Source of the DNA: Bifidobacteriaceae bacterium
GTDB taxonomy: Bacteria; Actinomycetota; Actinomycetes; Actinomycetales; WQXJ01
Direction: 5' to 3'
NCBI GenBank assembly: GCA_031278665.1
Contig: JAITKC010000337.1
Location: forward strand, 1-9,484
DNA: 9,484 nucleotides
Shown here: positions 6,853-9,484 of the stretch, one piece after another
How positions within the stretch are numbered: the first letter of the stretch is position 1
How the letters are laid out: each line of letters opens with the position of its first letter
Notes under the pieces: model-generated
Databases searched by the model: none
Told to the model about the DNA's origin: nothing
Seen by the model: only the letters and a program-made list of their open reading frames with translations
Translations under genes and position numbers: made by a program

Positions 6853-6891
6853 GCCGTCAGGGTTGGAAGCTCAAGCGGTGGAAGGCGGCGC

Positions 6892-7725
6892 ATGGCGGCG
6901 GGGGCCAAGACGGTTCGCGGGTTCGGCGGGGTGGTGGTCGCCGCGGCGGTGGCCGTCGGCGCCGGCCTGGGCGGGTGCCAGGAGCCGGCCCGCGGCCAAC
7001 TCGCGCAGAGCCTTGTGGAAGAGTTCAACGCCGTCGCCGAGGCGCGGGCGACCGCCTTCTCATTCCCCGAACCCAGTTTGGGCGAGAATCAGTTCCTGTT
7101 CTCCATCCGGCTTGCGAAGGGCGAGCGCCGGCTCGCGACCGCCGACCTGGTGACCGCGATCTCGCTGGTTGACGCCTGCTATCCGGCGCTAGCCGAATTG
7201 GGCGGCAAAGAAGAGTTGGTTATCGCCGCCGGCGCCCGCCAAACCCGGGCCGCCTGGGAAGGCCCCGACCAGGACGGGGAATACCGGCTGGCCTCGGTCG
7301 CAGGCCTGTCGACGCCTTATGACGACTCGTTCTGCGCCTTGGCGAGCATCACGACCTTGGCCAGCCCCGGGCGCGGCAGCGACTTCGGCGACATCGCCAG
7401 ATGTAATCCCGACTTGGAGTCGCTTGAGGTCGACGGGTGGGAGTACTCGACTGGACACGAGGGCTTGAGCGGCCTGCGCCACCTCAAAACGCTCCACATC
7501 AATCGCCCCTGGGACTCCGGCCGGCCGACGGGCACGGTCGCCAACTTGGACAGCCTTCCCGCGATCGACTCTTTGGAGCGCCTGACCCTGACTTTGGCGG
7601 ACGACAGCGACCAAAACCGCGCCGCCGTCGAAGCCAAGTATCCTACCTGCGCGGTCGAGTTCAACCCGCGGCAAGACTCGGTCGGGTTCGTCTCACCCGA
7701 AGACCAGTCGGACGGTGGCGGATGA
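6892..7725 (+). CDS. Putative lipoprotein with LRR-like C-terminal half (paralogue 1)
   Basis: A 277-residue protein I cannot assign to a named family. Residues 1-29 form a lipoprotein signal: basic start, long Val/Ala/Gly core, and GLGGC with Cys29 as the lipid-anchored residue. The mature part should sit on the outer face of the membrane. It has VEEFNA (42-47), ATADLV (82-87), PYDDSFC (142-148), then CNPDLESL (171-178), STGH (186-189), RPWDS (205-209) and LERLTLTLADD (228-238). From about 172 the leucines recur in short LxxLxxLxL-like blocks, resembling degenerate leucine-rich repeats. The same motifs in the same order occur in the next gene, so the two arose by tandem duplication. I chose ATG 6892 because GGAAGG lies 6 nt upstream and the signal peptide starts there; an upstream in-frame ATG at 6781 would bury the signal. 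The stop overlaps the next start by 4 bp (ATGA). Function unknown; binding or sensing at the cell surface is a guess. Confidence 0.82.
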   Translation: MAAGAKTVRGFGGVVVAAAVAVGAGLGGCQEPARGQLAQSLVEEFNAVAEARATAFSFPEPSLGENQFLFSIRLAKGERRLATADLVTAISLVDACYPALAELGGKEELVIAAGARQTRAAWEGPDQDGEYRLASVAGLSTPYDDSFCALASITTLASPGRGSDFGDIARCNPDLESLEVDGWEYSTGHEGLSGLRHLKTLHINRPWDSGRPTGTVANLDSLPAIDSLERLTLTLADDSDQNRAAVEAKYPTCAVEFNPRQDSVGFVSPEDQSDGGG

Positions 7726-8549
7726 CCGCGGGCGGAAGACCCCGGCGGGCGGCGGCGGTCCTGGCGATCGCCTGGGCGGCCGCGCTGGCGCTGTCCGGCT
7801 GCTTCCCCGGTTTGGGCGCGGCCGGTCAGACGGTGGTCGAAGAGTTCAACGCCGCGGCCGCGGCCCAGGCGGTCGAGTTCGCGCCGCCGGGCTCGCGCGC
7901 CGACAGGGCTTTAGGCGCGCTCATCCGCCTGGAACCGGCGCCCGGCCGAAGCGACGTCGCGACGGCGGATCTGGTCGCCGCGATCGGCATCGTCGGGGCC
8001 CGTCGCGCCGAGTGGGTCGGCGCCGGCGGCACCCTCCACCTAACGCTCGAATGGCCTAACCACAGAGCCTGGGCCTATTGGGAACGGAACTTCGAGGGCG
8101 ACGGAATAGAACTGGCCCGGATCAACGGCCGGTTCGGACCATATGACGAGTCGTTCTGCCAGTTGCCGACTTTGAGCGAAATCGACGCGCTCGCGGGCGC
8201 GAACGACTTCTCGCGCGTCGCCGAATGCAATCCGGAATTGGAGTCGCTCGGGCTCGAGGACTGGGACGGCTCCACCGGACACCGGGCGTTGGGCGACCTT
8301 GAGCACCTTTCGACGATTTCGATCCGGCCATGGGACTCCGACGCGCCGGTTGAACACCCGGTCACCGACCTGGCCCTGTTCGGGCCGCTTGAGCGATTGC
8401 AGTCTTTGACCCTCTGCCTGGCCGACGACGGCGACGAGAACCGGGCGCTGGTGCTCAACCGCTACCCGCTGGCCGATGTCGTCTTCCTCAACCGGGCCGG
8501 GCAGCCGGCGCCGCGTTGGGTCGGGTTGGCGGACCCGGCCGGGGGTTAA
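7722..8549 (+). CDS. Putative lipoprotein with LRR-like C-terminal half (paralogue 2)
   Basis: A 275-residue paralogue of the preceding gene. The signal peptide runs to LSGC (24-27), with Cys27 the likely lipidated residue. Shared motifs are VVEEFNA (38-44), DVATADLVAAI (78-88), PYDESFC (140-146), CNPELESL (169-176), STGH (184-187), RPWDS (202-206) and LCLADDGDENRA (231-242), all in the same order as in paralogue 1. By eye roughly 40% of aligned residues in the C-terminal half are identical. Differences lie mainly in the middle (about 95-130), where this copy has Trp-rich sequence (EWPNHRAWAYWER). Translation begins at the ATGA overlap with the upstream stop, so it is probably coupled and made in step with its partner; its own ribosome site is poor. 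The stop codon lies in a palindrome shared with the convergent aldo/keto reductase. The frame stays open upstream of 7722 as far as 7437, but that part overlaps paralogue 1 and has no signal peptide. Confidence 0.82.
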   Translation: MTAGGRPRRAAAVLAIAWAAALALSGCFPGLGAAGQTVVEEFNAAAAAQAVEFAPPGSRADRALGALIRLEPAPGRSDVATADLVAAIGIVGARRAEWVGAGGTLHLTLEWPNHRAWAYWERNFEGDGIELARINGRFGPYDESFCQLPTLSEIDALAGANDFSRVAECNPELESLGLEDWDGSTGHRALGDLEHLSTISIRPWDSDAPVEHPVTDLALFGPLERLQSLTLCLADDGDENRALVLNRYPLADVVFLNRAGQPAPRWVGLADPAGG

Positions 8550-8553
8550 CCCC
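8542..8553. repeat. Perfect 12-bp palindrome holding both convergent stop codons
   Basis: GGGGTTAACCCC. The central TTAA (8546-8549) is read as TAA on the plus strand (lipoprotein 2) and as TAA on the minus strand (aldo/keto reductase). Both proteins end with GGT TAA, a terminal glycine and stop, so the genes overlap by 4 bp and share their ends symmetrically. Confidence 0.85.
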
Positions 8554-9424
8554 AGACGTCGGCGTTCAGGGCCGCCAACTCCTCGGCCGACAGCGCGTCT
8601 TCGGCGGCCTGAAGGGAGTCCAGGATCGAGGCCGGACGCGAGGTGCCGGGGATTGTGACGACGTGGTCGCCCAGGGCCAGCTCCCAGACCAGGGCCAGGC
8701 GCTGAACCGAGATCCGGCGCTCGGCGGCGATCCGGTGGAAGGCCGGGAAGCGGGCCGGCCCGTCTAGGTCCGCCAGGCCCTCGGCCGAGTGGTAGGGGAT
8801 GAACGCCAGGCCCAGGTCGCCGCTCAGGCGCAGGACCTCGTCGCTGGCGCGGTAGGCGGGCGAGAAGTGGTTTTGGACCACGACCAGCGCGTCGCCAAGG
8901 ATCTCGCGGGCGATCCGCAACTGTTCGGGGTTGACGTTGGACACGCCCGCCGCCTTGATCGTCCCGGCCTCGTGAAGCTCTTTCAGCGCGCCGACCGAAT
9001 CGGCGTAGGGCACGTTGAGGTCCGGCCGGTGGTAGTAGTAGAGGTCGAGGGCCGCCACGCCGAGGTCCTGGAGCGACCATTCGGCCACTAGTTTGAGGTG
9101 GGCGGGGTGGCCGTTCTGGCTCCAGCGGCCCGGCCGGTCCTCGGCGGCGCGCAGATGCCCGCCTTTGGTGGCCACCACCACGCCGGCCGCGTCGCCGCCT
9201 TCCCAGGTCTCCAAGGCCCGGCGGATCAGGCGGTGGTTGTGGGCTTGCGCCTCGCCCGGCAGCCGGTAGGCGTAGGCCGTGTCGATGTGGTTGGCGCCGG
9301 CGTCGAGCGCGGCGTGGATAGTCTGGACGGCGCGCTCGCGGTCCGGGCGGCCCTCGATCGACAGGCGCATGGCGCCGACGGACACCGCGCCAACGCTGTG
9401 GGGACCGAGTTTGCGGGTCTTCAT
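8546..9424 (-). CDS. Aldo/keto reductase (pyridoxal reductase/YdbC-like subgroup)
   Basis: A 292-residue cytoplasmic NADPH-type oxidoreductase with a TIM-barrel fold that reduces aldehydes or ketones. The catalytic tetrad is complete: Asp48 and Tyr53 in IDTAYAY (47-53), Lys87 in VATKGG (84-89) and His132 in YYYHRPD (129-135). GVSNVNPEQL (160-169) and IPGTSRP (258-264) are the usual cofactor-binding loops. The layout ATKGG...R, GHP.HL and H.PD..VPY resembles the bacterial pyridoxal reductase/YdbC-like branch, but the substrate cannot be fixed from sequence. I chose ATG 9424 because AAGGAG (9431-9436) lies 6 nt upstream and the family N-terminus starts there; an in-frame ATG at 9466 would add 14 unrelated residues and includes the ribosome site in coding sequence. 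It is convergent with lipoprotein 2 and shares the palindromic stop. No functional link to its neighbours is evident. Confidence 0.95.
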   Translation of the reverse strand: MKTRKLGPHSVGAVSVGAMRLSIEGRPDRERAVQTIHAALDAGANHIDTAYAYRLPGEAQAHNHRLIRRALETWEGGDAAGVVVATKGGHLRAAEDRPGRWSQNGHPAHLKLVAEWSLQDLGVAALDLYYYHRPDLNVPYADSVGALKELHEAGTIKAAGVSNVNPEQLRIAREILGDALVVVQNHFSPAYRASDEVLRLSGDLGLAFIPYHSAEGLADLDGPARFPAFHRIAAERRISVQRLALVWELALGDHVVTIPGTSRPASILDSLQAAEDALSAEELAALNADVWG

Positions 9425-9430
9425 GTGGTT

Positions 9431-9436
9431 CTCCTT
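9431..9436 (-). promoter_or_regulatory. Ribosome binding site of the aldo/keto reductase
   Basis: AAGGAG on the minus strand, 6 nt before ATG 9424. This placement rules against the longer start at 9466. The remaining 48 bases to the window edge (9437-9484) hold no clear promoter. Confidence 0.75.
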
Positions 9437-9484
9437 ATTCGAAATCGGATTGCGGCGGCGGGACACCTACATTGCTGAAACCTG

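Noticed and set aside
6781..6891. Upstream ATG at 6781 as start of lipoprotein 1
   Set aside because: It would put 37 Arg/Gly-rich residues before the lipoprotein signal, lies upstream of the candidate -10 box (6847-6852), and lacks a good ribosome site; ATG 6892 has GGAAGG.
8040..9080. Minus-strand open frame spanning the aldo/keto reductase and lipoprotein 2
   Set aside because: Both regions encode better-supported proteins in other frames; the translation is Arg/Gly/Pro-rich without family features.
9425..9466. Upstream ATG at 9466 as start of the aldo/keto reductase
   Set aside because: The ribosome site AAGGAG (9431-9436) would then be inside the coding region, and the extra residues do not match the family.
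1..9484. CRISPR arrays, tRNA/rRNA genes, insertion sequences, phage or plasmid genes
   Set aside because: No regularly spaced repeats, cloverleaf-like segments, transposase motifs or terminal inverted repeats were seen on either strand.

Overview
The window looks like high-GC chromosomal DNA from an actinobacterium (Actinomycetota). The core cluster rpsO - pnp (GPSI/PNPase type) - M16 peptidase is in an order familiar from that phylum. The S15 sequence resembles Actinomycetales/Micrococcales proteins, GTG starts are used, and the candidate -10 boxes are TAAGGT/TATGGT-like. The genus cannot be named from this sequence. A Tat-exported flavoprotein beside a membrane-embedded LuxR regulator is a combination best known from anaerobic gut actinobacteria (Eggerthella/Gordonibacter-like), so an anaerobic or host-associated lifestyle is plausible but inferred.

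Layout from left to right. (1) 1-854 (-): N-terminal 284 residues of a Tat-signal, probably lipid-anchored FAD oxidoreductase of the fumarate-reductase/succinate-dehydrogenase flavoprotein family, running off the left edge. (2) 855-1057: divergent intergenic region with an imperfect 19-bp direct repeat. (3) 1058-2485 (+): about 12 membrane segments followed by a C-terminal LuxR/GerE DNA-binding domain, the likely regulator of gene 1. (4) 2494-3927 (-): M16 zinc peptidase with an intact HxxEH site and an uncertain start that may lie inside pnp. (5) 3803-6106 (-): complete pnp. (6) 6107-6404: a structured rpsO-pnp spacer with strong hairpins. (7) 6405-6674 (-): rpsO. (8) 6675-6891: divergent promoter region. 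(9) 6892-7725 and 7722-8549 (+): two translationally coupled paralogous lipoproteins with LRR-like C-terminal halves, family unknown to me. (10) 8546-9424 (-): aldo/keto reductase that shares a palindromic TTAA stop with the second lipoprotein.

The minus-strand block rpsO-pnp-M16 is housekeeping (ribosome assembly, RNA turnover, proteolysis) and probably one transcription unit with processing in the rpsO-pnp spacer. The left block looks like an accessory, substrate-responsive extracytoplasmic reductase module inserted next to it. The lipoprotein pair is the least characterised part. No tRNA, rRNA, CRISPR array, insertion sequence or phage gene was seen.
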